From: a virus
Reading direction: 5' to 3' (one strand)
IMG/VR virus record: IMGVR_UViG_3300019124_000100
Location: 1-31,412 of that record
DNA: 31,412 nucleotides
Within the stretch, counting starts at the first letter, position 1; each line of letters opens with the position of its first letter. The notes beneath the pieces are model-generated. The model did not search any database and had not been told where the DNA came from. It worked only from the letters and a program-made list of their open reading frames with translations. Positions 14,924-24,613 of the stretch are shown in pieces. Made by a program: the position numbers and the translations under genes.

Positions 14924-15153
14924 GCGAGGGGGACCTTCCAGAGGATGGCTCCCCCGGCGGTTACCGAAACACCGTGGTCAGTCTCAAACGAACGATTTGC
15001 AAGTCTTTCGGGTGGTCTCTTCACGATGTAGATGAGACCGATTTTTGCAATTTGCTGGCCTTTATTCGGTTCAAGCCGTCGGATGACCCCAACGTGCGGG
15101 TGATCAACGGCAAGACGTATGTGCGGGCTAGCAAACCACCATCTTGGCTGTAG
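14612..15153 (+). CDS. Tail assembly chaperone, -1 frameshift product (gpGT-like, 180 aa)
   Basis: A -1 shift at A_AAA_AAC (14914-14920) continues in the frame starting CTG 14920. It adds 77 residues (LSEGDLPEDGSPGGYRNTVV..., containing CKSFGWSLHDVDETDF and LLAFIRFKPS) up to TAG 15151. This second frame has no start or ribosome site of its own and fills the gap up to the tape measure gene exactly, as expected for a gpT-like domain. The pattern FGWSLHDVDETDF is typical of this position in Bacillota phages. The fusion would bridge the tape measure and the tube protein. Frameshifting is inferred from the sequence signal, not shown. Confidence 0.8.
14914..14955 (+). promoter_or_regulatory. Programmed -1 ribosomal frameshift site with hairpin
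   Basis: The slippery heptamer AAAAAAC spans 14914-14920 in the correct phase (A AAA AAC), one codon before the stop. Seven nucleotides downstream, GGGGGA (14928-14933) pairs with TCCCCC (14950-14955), a plausible stimulatory stem. Confidence 0.8.
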
Positions 15154-15167
15154 GCGGTGATTGAACC

Positions 15168-18100
15168 ATGGCTAATGAAAACGATATTGGCGGCCGGGTA
15201 GGCCTAGACATCACGGATTTTAAGGCGAATATCGCGGAACTGAACCGCCAGATCAAAGTCATCGAATCCGGGTTCAAGGCCGCGGCAGCCGGCATGGATG
15301 ATTGGAGCAAGTCCGAAGAGGGTTTGCAACAGCGGATCGAGTCTTTGAATCAAATTACCGATTTGCAACGCCAGAAAGTTGCCAATTTAAAATCGCAATA
15401 CGAAAAAATTGTTGCTGAAAAAGGCGCAAACAGCAAAGCGGCGCAAGATTTGCTTATCCGAATTAACAAAGAGACCGAGGCACTGAATCGAAATCTTGCA
15501 GAGCTGCAGCGCTCGTCGAAAGCGTTAGAGGATTTCCAGAAAGAGACGGACCAGACGGCGGAGAAAGTCGATGAATTGGAGTCATCTCTGGAGGAAGCGA
15601 ACGCAGGGATGCGGGAACTCGCTTCCGGCGCCGCCAGCGCTGCTGCCGCAGGAATCGCCGCCATTGGAACCGCTGCAGCCTCCGCAATTGGCGGGCTCCT
15701 TTCGTTCAGTGGAGATGCCTCCAAAGCATTGAATAAGTTTCAGGCGCAGACCGGTGCCAGCGCCGAAGAGATGGAAGAATTCCGCGAGATCGCCACGGAC
15801 CTTTACAATAGCAACCTTGGAGAGAGCATCGAAGACGTCGCGGCGAGTATGGCAACGGTGCGTCAGGTGACGAAGCAGACCGGCGAAGAACTTAGGAATA
15901 CGACGAAAAACGCAATTTTACTCCGTGATACGTTCGGGTATGAAGTCAACGAAACGATCAACGCAGCAAACTCCCTGATGAAGCAGTTTGGAATCACAGC
16001 GGATGAAGCTTATACGCTCATCGCTCAAGCCGCACAAAACGGCGCAGACAAAAATGGAGATTTGCTGGATACGCTGAACGAATATGCTCCACAGTTTAAA
16101 GCACTCGGATTTTCCGCCAACGAATTTACGAACATCCTGATCGACGGGGCGGAAAACGGGGCTTTTTCGATCGACAAGGTCGGCGATGCCGTCAAAGAAT
16201 TTAATATCCGCTCCAAAGACCTGTCCCAAACGTCCCTTGATGCATATAAAGCTTTGGGGCTAAACGGAAAACAAATGTCCGCACAGTTTGCCGCCGGCGG
16301 CGATGCGGCTCAGAAGGCGTTTGCGACCGTGCTGCAAAAAATGAACGAGATCGAGGACCCGCTAAAGCGGAACACGATCGGGGTGGGGCTCTTTGGAACT
16401 CAATTTGAGGACCTAGAGGTTGAAGCCATCCTTGCGCTGCGGCAGATCGGTACGGCGGCGGACATGAGTGCGGACACGCTGCAGCAGATCAATAACGTGC
16501 AGTACAGCGATTTACATTCTGCATTTGAGAGCATCCGGAGAGGCATCGTCACCCAACTCGTGGAGCCGATTGAACAGAACCTTCTTCCCACCGTCAATGC
16601 ATTCGCGAATGAGCTGAAGGACGTCGATGTGACTCCGATTGTTACCGGGCTGGGATGGATCCTCGACAATGCCGGGAATCTCGCCGCCGGTGCCGCGGCT
16701 GTCGGGGCGGGTATGCTGACCTGGAACGTGGCAAATACGGTCCTTGGCGCTGTCCAGGCGATTAAAAACTGGAGAGTTGCGACGCAAGGGATGACCGTTG
16801 CGCAAGCGGCGCTAAATCTTGTCATGTCCGCCAATCCGATTGGTCTTGTGATCACTGCGGTAGCGGCACTGGCCGCGGGAATCGCTGTTCTTTGGCACAC
16901 AAACGAAGATTTTCGGAACGCAATGATCCGCGTTTGGAAGGACGTTCAAAGCGCCATCGGTGACGTGTACAACTGGGTGAAACACAATTGGGACACGCTC
17001 TTACTGATGCTGGTAAACCCGTTTGCGGGCGCGCTAAAGCTGCTGTATGATACCAATCCTCGTTTTCGGGAATGGGCTGATAATCTTGGCAAGACAGTCA
17101 AAGCTGAGCTGGAGCGCCTGCCGGGGGACATGAAAACCATAGGTACGGCCATCGTTAAGGGCCTTTGGAATGGAATTAGCGGAATGGGGAAATGGGTAAA
17201 AAACAAGGTCGCCGATTTTGCCGGCAGTATTGTATCCGGAACGAAGGATGCCCTCGGGATCCGCTCACCGTCCAAAGTGATGGCGGATGAAGTCGGCCGA
17301 TGGATTCCGGAAGGGATCGCCAAAGGCATTGCTGGCAACGCCAAATCGGTCGACAAGGCCATGAAATCCCTGTTCGAGAATTCCAAGCGGTTTATCGAGG
17401 ATCGGAAGTTCTTCAACGAAATGTCACTCGCCGAGGAATTGGCCGCCTGGGAGCGGGTCCAATCGCGGTACAAGAAAGGAACCGACGAACGCAGGGAAGC
17501 GGACCGAGAGGTATATCGGATCAGGCAGGAGCTTTTCCGGGAAGGGTTTGAGTCCTCGAAGGAATGGATCGATCGGGAAAAGACGTACCGCGGGATGTCG
17601 TTGGCCGAGGAGCTTGCGGCCTGGGAGCGGGTGCAAACCCGTTACGCCGTGGGAACAGCGGAGCGGGCTGAGGCGGAGCAAAATCTCCTTCGGATACGCA
17701 AACAAATCTATACGGAGCTTAAGGCGGCGAGCGACGATTATTTCGCGAAGGTGAAAGAGGTCAATGAAAAGCTGGCTGAAGAAGAGAGCCGGCTTACGGA
17801 GGAATACAATCGTGCGGTACAAGATCGTGCGAGGGCGATCGCAGCGTCGTTCGGGTTGTTCGATGCTGTAGAACAAAAGGATGCCGCGAATGGGGACGAG
17901 CTGCTCAAAAATCTTCGGAATCAAGTCTCGTATCTGGAGAATTGGTCTGCCGATCTTCGGAAGCTTTCGAGCAGGGGAATTGATCGAGGACTCCTTGCGG
18001 AACTCGAACAAATGGGACCCAATGCGGCTGGCGAAATCGCAGCCCTCGTTCGTATGTCGGAAGCGGAGCTGTCCGAATACGAGAAGCTTTGGAGAGAGAA

Positions 18101-18737
18101 AAACTCTATTGCACGCAGCCAGGCGCTTGTCGAGCTCCAAGGCTTGCGTAATGAAACCCAGCGTGAGATTGCACAGCTCCGTTCGGAAGCCGCAAGTCAA
18201 TTGGAGATGTATGCCTCAGAATTTACTGAAAAAGTGAAAGGGATCCGTACAGGGACCAAGAGTGAATTCGACGCGTTGAATGAGGAAATGCCGCAAATGG
18301 GGGCTGACCTCATTACCGGATTGATGTCCGGTCTGGACCGGATGTCCGGGGCACTCACGGAAAAGGCGAGGAAACTGGCCCAGAGCGTTGCGGACACCAT
18401 GAAAAGTGTACTGGATATTCACTCCCCATCACGCGTCATGCGCGATGAGGTGGGAAAGATGATCGGCGCCGGGCTCGCCGAGGGCATTGTCGACAGTACC
18501 AGGCGGGTTCAGACGGCACTGCGGCTGTCAGCCCAGCAAATGCATGCCGGTGCGGCTGGCGTAGCGGGGAGCACCAGCGGGGGAACGTACACTACGAATC
18601 AAACGACGGTAAGCTTTGCAGATATGTTCCGCGGGGCACAATTTTCAGTGCGAAACGACGAGGATCTTCGCCGGCTTGAGCGCGGCATCGGCCAACAAAT
18701 CACGATTTCCTTACGAGGGGCAGGGTTGGTGCCATGA
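15168..18737 (+). CDS. Tail tape measure protein
   Basis: At 1189 residues this is the longest protein in the window, right after the tail chaperones. N-terminal DITDFKANIAELNRQIKVIE and a coiled-coil region precede the TP901-type core (FQAQTGASAEEMEEFREIA...). Hydrophobic segments lie near residues 150-185 and 500-570 (e.g. ANPIGLVITAVAALAAGIAV). Two copies of the IRSPSKVM.DEVG-type motif occur (near 17260 and 18415). A 58-residue tandem duplication lies at 17421-17768. It sets tail length and is ejected with DNA; by the usual ratio of about 0.15 nm per residue the tail would be near 180 nm. It overlaps Dit by 4 bp. Confidence 0.93.
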   Translation: MANENDIGGRVGLDITDFKANIAELNRQIKVIESGFKAAAAGMDDWSKSEEGLQQRIESLNQITDLQRQKVANLKSQYEKIVAEKGANSKAAQDLLIRINKETEALNRNLAELQRSSKALEDFQKETDQTAEKVDELESSLEEANAGMRELASGAASAAAAGIAAIGTAAASAIGGLLSFSGDASKALNKFQAQTGASAEEMEEFREIATDLYNSNLGESIEDVAASMATVRQVTKQTGEELRNTTKNAILLRDTFGYEVNETINAANSLMKQFGITADEAYTLIAQAAQNGADKNGDLLDTLNEYAPQFKALGFSANEFTNILIDGAENGAFSIDKVGDAVKEFNIRSKDLSQTSLDAYKALGLNGKQMSAQFAAGGDAAQKAFATVLQKMNEIEDPLKRNTIGVGLFGTQFEDLEVEAILALRQIGTAADMSADTLQQINNVQYSDLHSAFESIRRGIVTQLVEPIEQNLLPTVNAFANELKDVDVTPIVTGLGWILDNAGNLAAGAAAVGAGMLTWNVANTVLGAVQAIKNWRVATQGMTVAQAALNLVMSANPIGLVITAVAALAAGIAVLWHTNEDFRNAMIRVWKDVQSAIGDVYNWVKHNWDTLLLMLVNPFAGALKLLYDTNPRFREWADNLGKTVKAELERLPGDMKTIGTAIVKGLWNGISGMGKWVKNKVADFAGSIVSGTKDALGIRSPSKVMADEVGRWIPEGIAKGIAGNAKSVDKAMKSLFENSKRFIEDRKFFNEMSLAEELAAWERVQSRYKKGTDERREADREVYRIRQELFREGFESSKEWIDREKTYRGMSLAEELAAWERVQTRYAVGTAERAEAEQNLLRIRKQIYTELKAASDDYFAKVKEVNEKLAEEESRLTEEYNRAVQDRARAIAASFGLFDAVEQKDAANGDELLKNLRNQVSYLENWSADLRKLSSRGIDRGLLAELEQMGPNAAGEIAALVRMSEAELSEYEKLWREKNSIARSQALVELQGLRNETQREIAQLRSEAASQLEMYASEFTEKVKGIRTGTKSEFDALNEEMPQMGADLITGLMSGLDRMSGALTEKARKLAQSVADTMKSVLDIHSPSRVMRDEVGKMIGAGLAEGIVDSTRRVQTALRLSAQQMHAGAAGVAGSTSGGTYTTNQTTVSFADMFRGAQFSVRNDEDLRRLERGIGQQITISLRGAGLVP
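17421..17768 (+). repeat. 58-codon tandem duplication inside the tape measure gene
   Basis: Two adjacent units, 17421-17594 and 17595-17768, both begin with MSLAEELAAWERVQ and a RY..GT.ER.EA pattern, then diverge toward their ends. The DNA has diverged mostly at silent positions, so this is an old duplication. Confidence 0.8.
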
Positions 18738-19537
18738 ATGTTGTAGCTTGGCTGGGTGGTAAACGGCCGCAAGATCTGGGTCTCCAAGTGCTTCGGGAAT
18801 CGCAGCGGCCGATCCTCCCCGGGACGGTGGATCGTACGATGGCGGTTCCAGGCCGCCCCGGCGAGTATGACTTCGGGGCGGACTCCGGTCCGCGGGCCTT
18901 TGAACTGGAATGCGCCTTTATGGAGCGGAATGCGGTCAAGCTGCAGGAGCGAATCGAGCACTTGGCGCAGCTCCTTATGGACGAATATGGCCGGCCAAAA
19001 CCGATCCAAATCATCTTCAGCACCCGTCCAGACCGGTATTATACCGTCCGGTATGCCGGCGCGCTTCCGATCGAACGAATCGCCGGTTACGGCCGTTTTC
19101 GCCTGCCTCTCGTGGCGTATTATCCGTTTGCGAGGCTTATCGAGGATGCATCCGACATTGATGTGGACAGCAACATTGGCGTTGATAACAGTCTGCTGGT
19201 CGACTCCGTCTATTCGTTCTCCGTAACCAGTCCGAGTAGTGTCGAGGTCGATAACTTCGGTTCGTTAAACGTTGGACCTACGGTCGTGATCACGGGCAGC
19301 TTCACTTCGTTTTCACTTGCGATCGGCGGTAAAGTCTTTTCCTACAATGCGCCTCTTACGAGTGGAACGCTGACTGTTGATATGAAACGAATGACGGCAC
19401 GGATTGGAACAACGAACGTGCTTGGAAATACTTCCGGCGACTTTCCTGTCTTGGCTCCTGGACGAAACACCGTTTCGATCGGCGGTTCAGGACTACAATG
19501 CACAATCAATTTTGTATTTAATCCTGAATTTATTTGA
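18734..19537 (+). CDS. Distal tail protein (Dit)
   Basis: A 267-aa protein starting at the ATGA overlap with the tape measure stop. The N-terminal part (PGRPGEYDFGADSGPRAFELECAFMERNAVKLQERIEHLAQLL...) is the Siphovirus Dit/tail-family belt domain. The C-terminal part (VEVDNFGSLNVGPTVVITGSF, PGRNTVSIGGSG) is a galectin-like beta domain. Dit forms the hexameric hub that joins the tube end to the baseplate and receptor-binding proteins. Length and position are normal. Confidence 0.87.
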   Translation: MNVVAWLGGKRPQDLGLQVLRESQRPILPGTVDRTMAVPGRPGEYDFGADSGPRAFELECAFMERNAVKLQERIEHLAQLLMDEYGRPKPIQIIFSTRPDRYYTVRYAGALPIERIAGYGRFRLPLVAYYPFARLIEDASDIDVDSNIGVDNSLLVDSVYSFSVTSPSSVEVDNFGSLNVGPTVVITGSFTSFSLAIGGKVFSYNAPLTSGTLTVDMKRMTARIGTTNVLGNTSGDFPVLAPGRNTVSIGGSGLQCTINFVFNPEFI

Positions 19538-19556
19538 AGGTAGGAGGGGTGGAGGG

Positions 19557-22178
19557 ATGGCATTTGAATATGAGCAAATAAACGGCGCGGACAACGGTTC
19601 TCCTCCGGATCAACTCCGGCAAGCATATCCGAAGATCAACCGGAACATGCAGCGGGTTAAGGAAACCTTTGAACAACAGGAGGCAATGGTTCAGGAGCGT
19701 TTCAACGAACAAGAGGCGAGAATCGACAACATTGTTGCCCAGGCCGGTAACGACAACACCGAAATAGTCGATGCCCGGTACAACCCGGACACCAAAGAGA
19801 CATTCACCAACATTGGGTTACGTATTTTGGGGGGCGAGCGGCGGGCGTTGGAGGCTGTAAGCGAGGCTAGGACGGAGGCGATACAGCCTGAGAGAATACC
19901 AAGCGGTAGCTTGCCAGCGAGTAAATTAAAGAATGATACGGATGCCGATAAGATTCAACCGGATGATTTGTCGGCGGCCGTCATCGCCATGATGAACGGG
20001 CAAAGCCCAACGGGCACAACGCCGACGCCTGGAAGCGTGGTAAATGAAAGCATTGCTGAAAAGGCGATTACCGAGAATAAATTTGCCGATTCAGTTGTGG
20101 AAGTTCTTTCTAAGAAAACAACGTTAGAAGAGGACGAAATTTTTGTTTACGCGATTGTGGATGCCGAAAACAAAGTTGCGCTTGGGATCGATAAAGAGGG
20201 AAAGGTTATTGGGAAGTTCTCCGTTGATAGTTTGCCCGATGGTGCCGTTACATTGGACAAGTTATCGGCCGCCGTTTCGGATACGATCCCGAGGGAAGTT
20301 TCTAACGAAAGTGGTTACGTTTATTGTATCGTTGACGCCGAGGATAAAATTGCTTTTGGTGTTAAGGCTGATGGCAAAGTGTATTTTACGCTTGATCCAA
20401 ACATTTTGCCCAACGAGTCCGTAACGGAATCTAAATTGTCCAAGGACGTTACTTCGCAGTTATTGGACATTAACAATGGAAACGACGTCGCCCCGGTTGA
20501 GCCGGATGAATGGCGTTTCAAATACGGAGAGATCGCCGTAACGACGGAATCGAGCGGGTATGGATGGGCGAAGTTTCCGCGTTTGCTGACTCCGGTAATC
20601 AAAGGGTTCAACAAGGCGGGGACGTCTATCGAAGCAAGGAGACGGTGCGGGCTTGTCCTCCGGGGTCGTCATTATCGAGGGAAGTATAATCCGATCGACG
20701 GTAATCCTGGAAGCATCAACCGTCGCGGGGATATTGGTGAAACGACGTCATTCCCGCCGTCGTCCGGCAGTTTCGCGGTTGGTGATTATTATCGGATGAC
20801 GTGGTATTTGCCACGAACGTTCGAAGTTGACGGGCAGCAGTACACGTTGAACGCGGGGGATAACTTCGTCTGGAACGGCTCGAATTGGGTTGTGCAACGC
20901 CGCCCAGATATTAATGTTCCGGGGGATTGGTTCATCGTTACTCATCAGGGGTATTACGGCGGGACGGAATACAAGGTGAACGACAAGATGATGTACCTTG
21001 CTAGACAGACGAATGGCGGTCCGGTTTATCATCATTATCATGTCATGGACGCGACGAAAGGTGAAAACTCGCTACGCGGAGAGTGGAATCCAGCTGACGG
21101 TCTCCCGAGCGAACCATTTGAAGGTGACGTGTGGATCGCAAGCGCTGCGGGAACGGCTGGCGGGATCACGTTCGCGAAAGACGACATGCTGGTTTACGAG
21201 TCGGCGGCGTGGGGGAAAATCCCGACCGAACCGATCAAAACATTCGCGAATAACGAGTACATGTTCCTTCCGTGCATCCGTAATGCAGACGAATGGGAAG
21301 TGCGTCGGGCTGACAAGTTGGCGACGAGGGTGACGCTGAAACTTCGGGCGTACAGCCAGCGCGGCCGCCCGCGTTCTAGCCGAAATAAAGCCATGTGGGG
21401 CGATTCGATGACAGCTGGTATCGCAAGTCACGTCATCTCCCAATTCCCCGGTCAGACGGTACAGGTCAACGGTTACGGTGGCGCGACTTCTTCGAACATT
21501 CTCTCGATGATGCACCGAGAAATCCTCAAAGGCGGGGATCGTTACAGAGGATGGACGCATATCCTTTGGTTCGGTCAAAACAACGGAAACGATGAAACGA
21601 TGTATTGCGTTCCGAAGGCGTTGGAAATCATCGGTTCCTTGAACGCAGAGCGAGTCGTTCTTATGTCGGTTTTGGGGCAACGTGTATGTACGTGGGATGG
21701 CTCTCGGATCAAGGTTCCGCAGCATGAAGATCAGTTGAACAAAGTCGCTGGATCGCGTTACGACTTGGTATCCTTCTACCAGAACACGTATCCCGAAAGC
21801 CTATTTTACACTCGGGAGTACGCGTGCGCGGGCGCGAGCGACGACATTCCTGCGCTCGACTTTCCAGGCATGACGGAAAAACAAGTCGCCGACACCTACG
21901 GGATCGTGCCACTGTCCTTCTTCCTCACCATGACGAATAAGCCGTGGCAACCGCAGGACTTGAATTTCGTCGGATACCGCAGCACTTCCGGTCTGCCGAC
22001 AGGCGGCAATCCTAACGATTACTATGTCCGCAATGGCGGCGGAACGATTGGTGCAATCATCGTCAATGTCGAAGGCACTTGGACGGAATACACTTACGAC
22101 CAAACGCACATTAACGATTCGGGCGAGGCCGTACTTGCCGAGGCATTGAAAAATTTCATTGATGCGAAAGGGTGGTAA
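19557..22178 (+). CDS. Tail fibre/baseplate protein with SGNH hydrolase domain
   Basis: ATG 19557 follows GGAGGGG and GGAGGG; the frame is open upstream but inside Dit. The 873-aa product starts with a phage fibre-type N-terminus (RQAYPKINRNMQRVKETF, EIVDARYNPDTKETF). It continues with repeats of the kind xLPxxxVTxxKLSxxV and two YxIVDAExKxAxG units (near 20150 and 20320). Residues about 350 to 600 are beta-rich modules. Residues about 612 to 873 form an SGNH/GDSL hydrolase: block I GDSMTAG with Ser617, a Gly block in NGYGGATSS, Asn675 in WFGQNN and DQTHIN with Asp848 and His851. It probably removes acyl groups from host wall or capsule sugars during adsorption. The substrate is unknown. Confidence 0.85.
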   Translation: MAFEYEQINGADNGSPPDQLRQAYPKINRNMQRVKETFEQQEAMVQERFNEQEARIDNIVAQAGNDNTEIVDARYNPDTKETFTNIGLRILGGERRALEAVSEARTEAIQPERIPSGSLPASKLKNDTDADKIQPDDLSAAVIAMMNGQSPTGTTPTPGSVVNESIAEKAITENKFADSVVEVLSKKTTLEEDEIFVYAIVDAENKVALGIDKEGKVIGKFSVDSLPDGAVTLDKLSAAVSDTIPREVSNESGYVYCIVDAEDKIAFGVKADGKVYFTLDPNILPNESVTESKLSKDVTSQLLDINNGNDVAPVEPDEWRFKYGEIAVTTESSGYGWAKFPRLLTPVIKGFNKAGTSIEARRRCGLVLRGRHYRGKYNPIDGNPGSINRRGDIGETTSFPPSSGSFAVGDYYRMTWYLPRTFEVDGQQYTLNAGDNFVWNGSNWVVQRRPDINVPGDWFIVTHQGYYGGTEYKVNDKMMYLARQTNGGPVYHHYHVMDATKGENSLRGEWNPADGLPSEPFEGDVWIASAAGTAGGITFAKDDMLVYESAAWGKIPTEPIKTFANNEYMFLPCIRNADEWEVRRADKLATRVTLKLRAYSQRGRPRSSRNKAMWGDSMTAGIASHVISQFPGQTVQVNGYGGATSSNILSMMHREILKGGDRYRGWTHILWFGQNNGNDETMYCVPKALEIIGSLNAERVVLMSVLGQRVCTWDGSRIKVPQHEDQLNKVAGSRYDLVSFYQNTYPESLFYTREYACAGASDDIPALDFPGMTEKQVADTYGIVPLSFFLTMTNKPWQPQDLNFVGYRSTSGLPTGGNPNDYYVRNGGGTIGAIIVNVEGTWTEYTYDQTHINDSGEAVLAEALKNFIDAKGW

Positions 22179-22180
22179 AG

Positions 22181-23101
22181 GTGGGTTTGAAACTGGTATT
22201 GCCGGGCGTAGTGTTTACCGATCCGAATTTACCTAAGTTGTATCCCGATCCGATTATGTCCAAGGGTTCGCTGGTTCTTCTTGATTTCGCGCATAGCGCG
22301 GGTTGGGATGGGGATTACGCAACGCCGCCTGCGAGTGACCAACGCGCCCCAAACATAGCTTGGGAGCAAGCGGCGGCTATTCTTGGGGGCGGCAGTTCTT
22401 ACGATTTGGCGGCAATTTATAGACAAGCTATATTGTCCGGATCGCAGTCTTCCAAGCATAAGGTTGAATTTTCGGGTAAAAAAGGAGTTCATTGCATCGT
22501 TAGCCAAAACCCAGGCTTGGCCAGTGGCGAAAATCTTCGGTTTAGCTTGCCGTCGCTTGTAAAAGACTACATCAAAAACCATTTGCCGGACACGACTCCG
22601 GCGGGCGAAGTGCAACATGATTTTTACTTCTCGATGTGGTATAAATTAACGCGCCCGTTCGGTAGCGGTACAGCTGCCCAAATGATTTTAGGTGCAAATT
22701 CCGGTAACTATGCCGTCAATGCCGTTTCGACGGATATTTTCGGAAGATACAACGGGGCGGGAACTACTAGCGGCGTTACGAAACGCAATTCGTACACCAA
22801 CGGGAATAACGGGTTGGGTTCCAACATCATCAAGAATACCGTATTCAATAGCTTCGCAGGAGAAAAGGCGTCGGGCGACCTTTTCGATATTTGGTGGGGC
22901 CGCGCCGGTGCATGGAACGGTTTTATGGCTACAAATTCCGCGTCCTACATCCTTTATCGTGTATACGTCGAGGATTTAACCGTAAGCGGTAGGACATACG
23001 CCGAGCTTGATGCATTGGATTACGCTATGTGGCAAGCCGCATTCGCTGAAGGTGGACGGTTCTACAACGACACTTACACCGATCCAGCGACGTTGCCGTA
23101 A
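22181..23101 (+). CDS. Phage tail-associated protein of unknown function (about 306 aa)
   Basis: The start is probably GTG 22181, 6 nt after AAAGGGTGG; GTG 22172 overlaps the fibre gene stop and is the alternative. The product is beta-rich with many aromatic residues (VQHDFYFSMWYKLTRPFGSG, FDIWWGRAGAWNGF, YILYRVYVEDL), like a jelly-roll or lectin-type domain. It ends with a helical TYAELDALDYAMWQAAFAEGG. It lies between the SGNH fibre and the Tal-like protein, so a baseplate or receptor-binding role is likely but not shown. No family recognised. Confidence 0.7.
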   Translation: MGLKLVLPGVVFTDPNLPKLYPDPIMSKGSLVLLDFAHSAGWDGDYATPPASDQRAPNIAWEQAAAILGGGSSYDLAAIYRQAILSGSQSSKHKVEFSGKKGVHCIVSQNPGLASGENLRFSLPSLVKDYIKNHLPDTTPAGEVQHDFYFSMWYKLTRPFGSGTAAQMILGANSGNYAVNAVSTDIFGRYNGAGTTSGVTKRNSYTNGNNGLGSNIIKNTVFNSFAGEKASGDLFDIWWGRAGAWNGFMATNSASYILYRVYVEDLTVSGRTYAELDALDYAMWQAAFAEGGRFYNDTYTDPATLP

Positions 23102-23104
23102 CCA

Positions 23105-24592
23105 ATGATGTTTATGCATATTGAAATCCTAAACCCCAGTGGTAAACGTTTGGCTATTATCGATAATTATTTCTCTCCAAAGATCCGGGAACGCATTAAT
23201 GGTGAATATACTTTTAGGTTTACCGCAATACTTGACGGAGACAAAAGCGAATATATCACATTTGGCAACCTGATCCTAATCGGCAACCAGCTTTTTAATA
23301 TCGTTCATCATGCCCGGACCCGAGGGTCCGACGGATCGTTGACGGTATTGGTTGATTGCGAGCAGGTAGCTTATGACTTGCTTGAAGCAAAATGGGATGA
23401 TGGTTTTGTTCATGCCGGGACACCGGCGGACCTGCTCAGTTTGGTATTGAGCGGTACCGAATTTACCGTGGGCACGGTAGAGCCGACCGACGCCATTTCC
23501 GTCGATATTGCCGAGGCAACGAACGGCCGTGCACTCCTGTTGGAGATTGCAAGATTAGCGGGCGGTGAACTGAGGTTTGATAAATACGAAGTATCCCTTC
23601 TTCGGCGCCGCGGCCAGATGCGAGGAGTTCAGTTCAGAGTTGGAAAAAACCTGAAGGGAATCACGAAAGACGTTGATCGGCGATCCGGATCCGTGCAAAC
23701 CGCTTATGACATCGATGTTTTAGAGCTCGACCAACTCCCGGAGTTTGAAGGTCTAGAATATTTTGAACTAGGGGACACGGTCCGTATTGTCGATCCAGAA
23801 CTCGGGGTGGACGAAGAGCAGCGGATCGTCGAATACGAATATGACCCGAAGCAGCGACTCAACAGCAGAGTGACGATCGCCAACTTTATTGAGTCGCTCC
23901 CCGATATGTTTACGTCGATCCGAAAGACGACGGTTGTGAAGGACCAGTTCTACAATGGAACTCGGATCGGTCCGGAAATCGGTTTTGAAGCGATCCGAAG
24001 CGATAAAAAGGTGCGCTCAATTTTGAACGCAACCGAAGGGATTCGGATCCAACGCGGCAACGGCAGCGGCGGTGCTTGGAGTGATTTGCTTTACGCCGAC
24101 ACCCAAGGGAATTTATTCCTTGATGGATACATCCATGCCCGTGGAGGCTCAATTGGTGGATGGACTATTGAAAGTGATCGTTTGTCCGGCAGTGGAATCA
24201 TCGAAGGCGGTACGATTACGGGCTCATATTTCAACGGCGGAATCATCCATGTGGAAACGGATGTTATTGTTGGAAACAAAATTGAGCTCACTGGTGCTGG
24301 CGGGATTAGCAGGGGGATATACTTTGCCAACGTCGGTGCTATTACGTACGACATGACGACGGATACGATTGAATTGTCTTCCCCGAATGGAGTGAGTATT
24401 TCTTCGTCTGTACTAATTGTCGGTACAAAAGATATTTTGTCGGAGATAAATAGTAAAGCTAGCGCGGGGGCTTATACGGGTGTAGCTGGTCCGTATAACG
24501 GTGGGATTCCATTAGGAACAGAGTTAATGACAGCTGATGGCGGTACCGTTACCTGGGTCGGGATTCCTGCACACCAACACGAACAAAAATAA
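23105..24592 (+). CDS. Tal-like tail protein (prophage tail endopeptidase family)
   Basis: The first 270 residues match the pattern of tail-associated Tal/minor structural proteins: MHIEILNPSGKRLAIIDNYF, a YTFRFTAILDGDKSEYITFG strand pair, LVDCEQVAYDLLEA, GKNLKGITKDVDRR and YFELGDTVRIVDPELG. After residue 300 there are strand repeats (GGSIGGWTIESDRLSGSGII, then GTITGSYFNGGIIH) like a beta-helix or fibre shaft. No peptidoglycan hydrolase domain is visible. Starts at ATG 23105, 23108 or 23114, none with a clear ribosome site, so translation may be coupled to the gene before. It usually follows Dit directly; here two genes intervene. Confidence 0.8.
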   Translation: MMFMHIEILNPSGKRLAIIDNYFSPKIRERINGEYTFRFTAILDGDKSEYITFGNLILIGNQLFNIVHHARTRGSDGSLTVLVDCEQVAYDLLEAKWDDGFVHAGTPADLLSLVLSGTEFTVGTVEPTDAISVDIAEATNGRALLLEIARLAGGELRFDKYEVSLLRRRGQMRGVQFRVGKNLKGITKDVDRRSGSVQTAYDIDVLELDQLPEFEGLEYFELGDTVRIVDPELGVDEEQRIVEYEYDPKQRLNSRVTIANFIESLPDMFTSIRKTTVVKDQFYNGTRIGPEIGFEAIRSDKKVRSILNATEGIRIQRGNGSGGAWSDLLYADTQGNLFLDGYIHARGGSIGGWTIESDRLSGSGIIEGGTITGSYFNGGIIHVETDVIVGNKIELTGAGGISRGIYFANVGAITYDMTTDTIELSSPNGVSISSSVLIVGTKDILSEINSKASAGAYTGVAGPYNGGIPLGTELMTADGGTVTWVGIPAHQHEQK

Positions 24593-24613
24593 TTACCCCT
24601 CCTTGTAGTGGTG

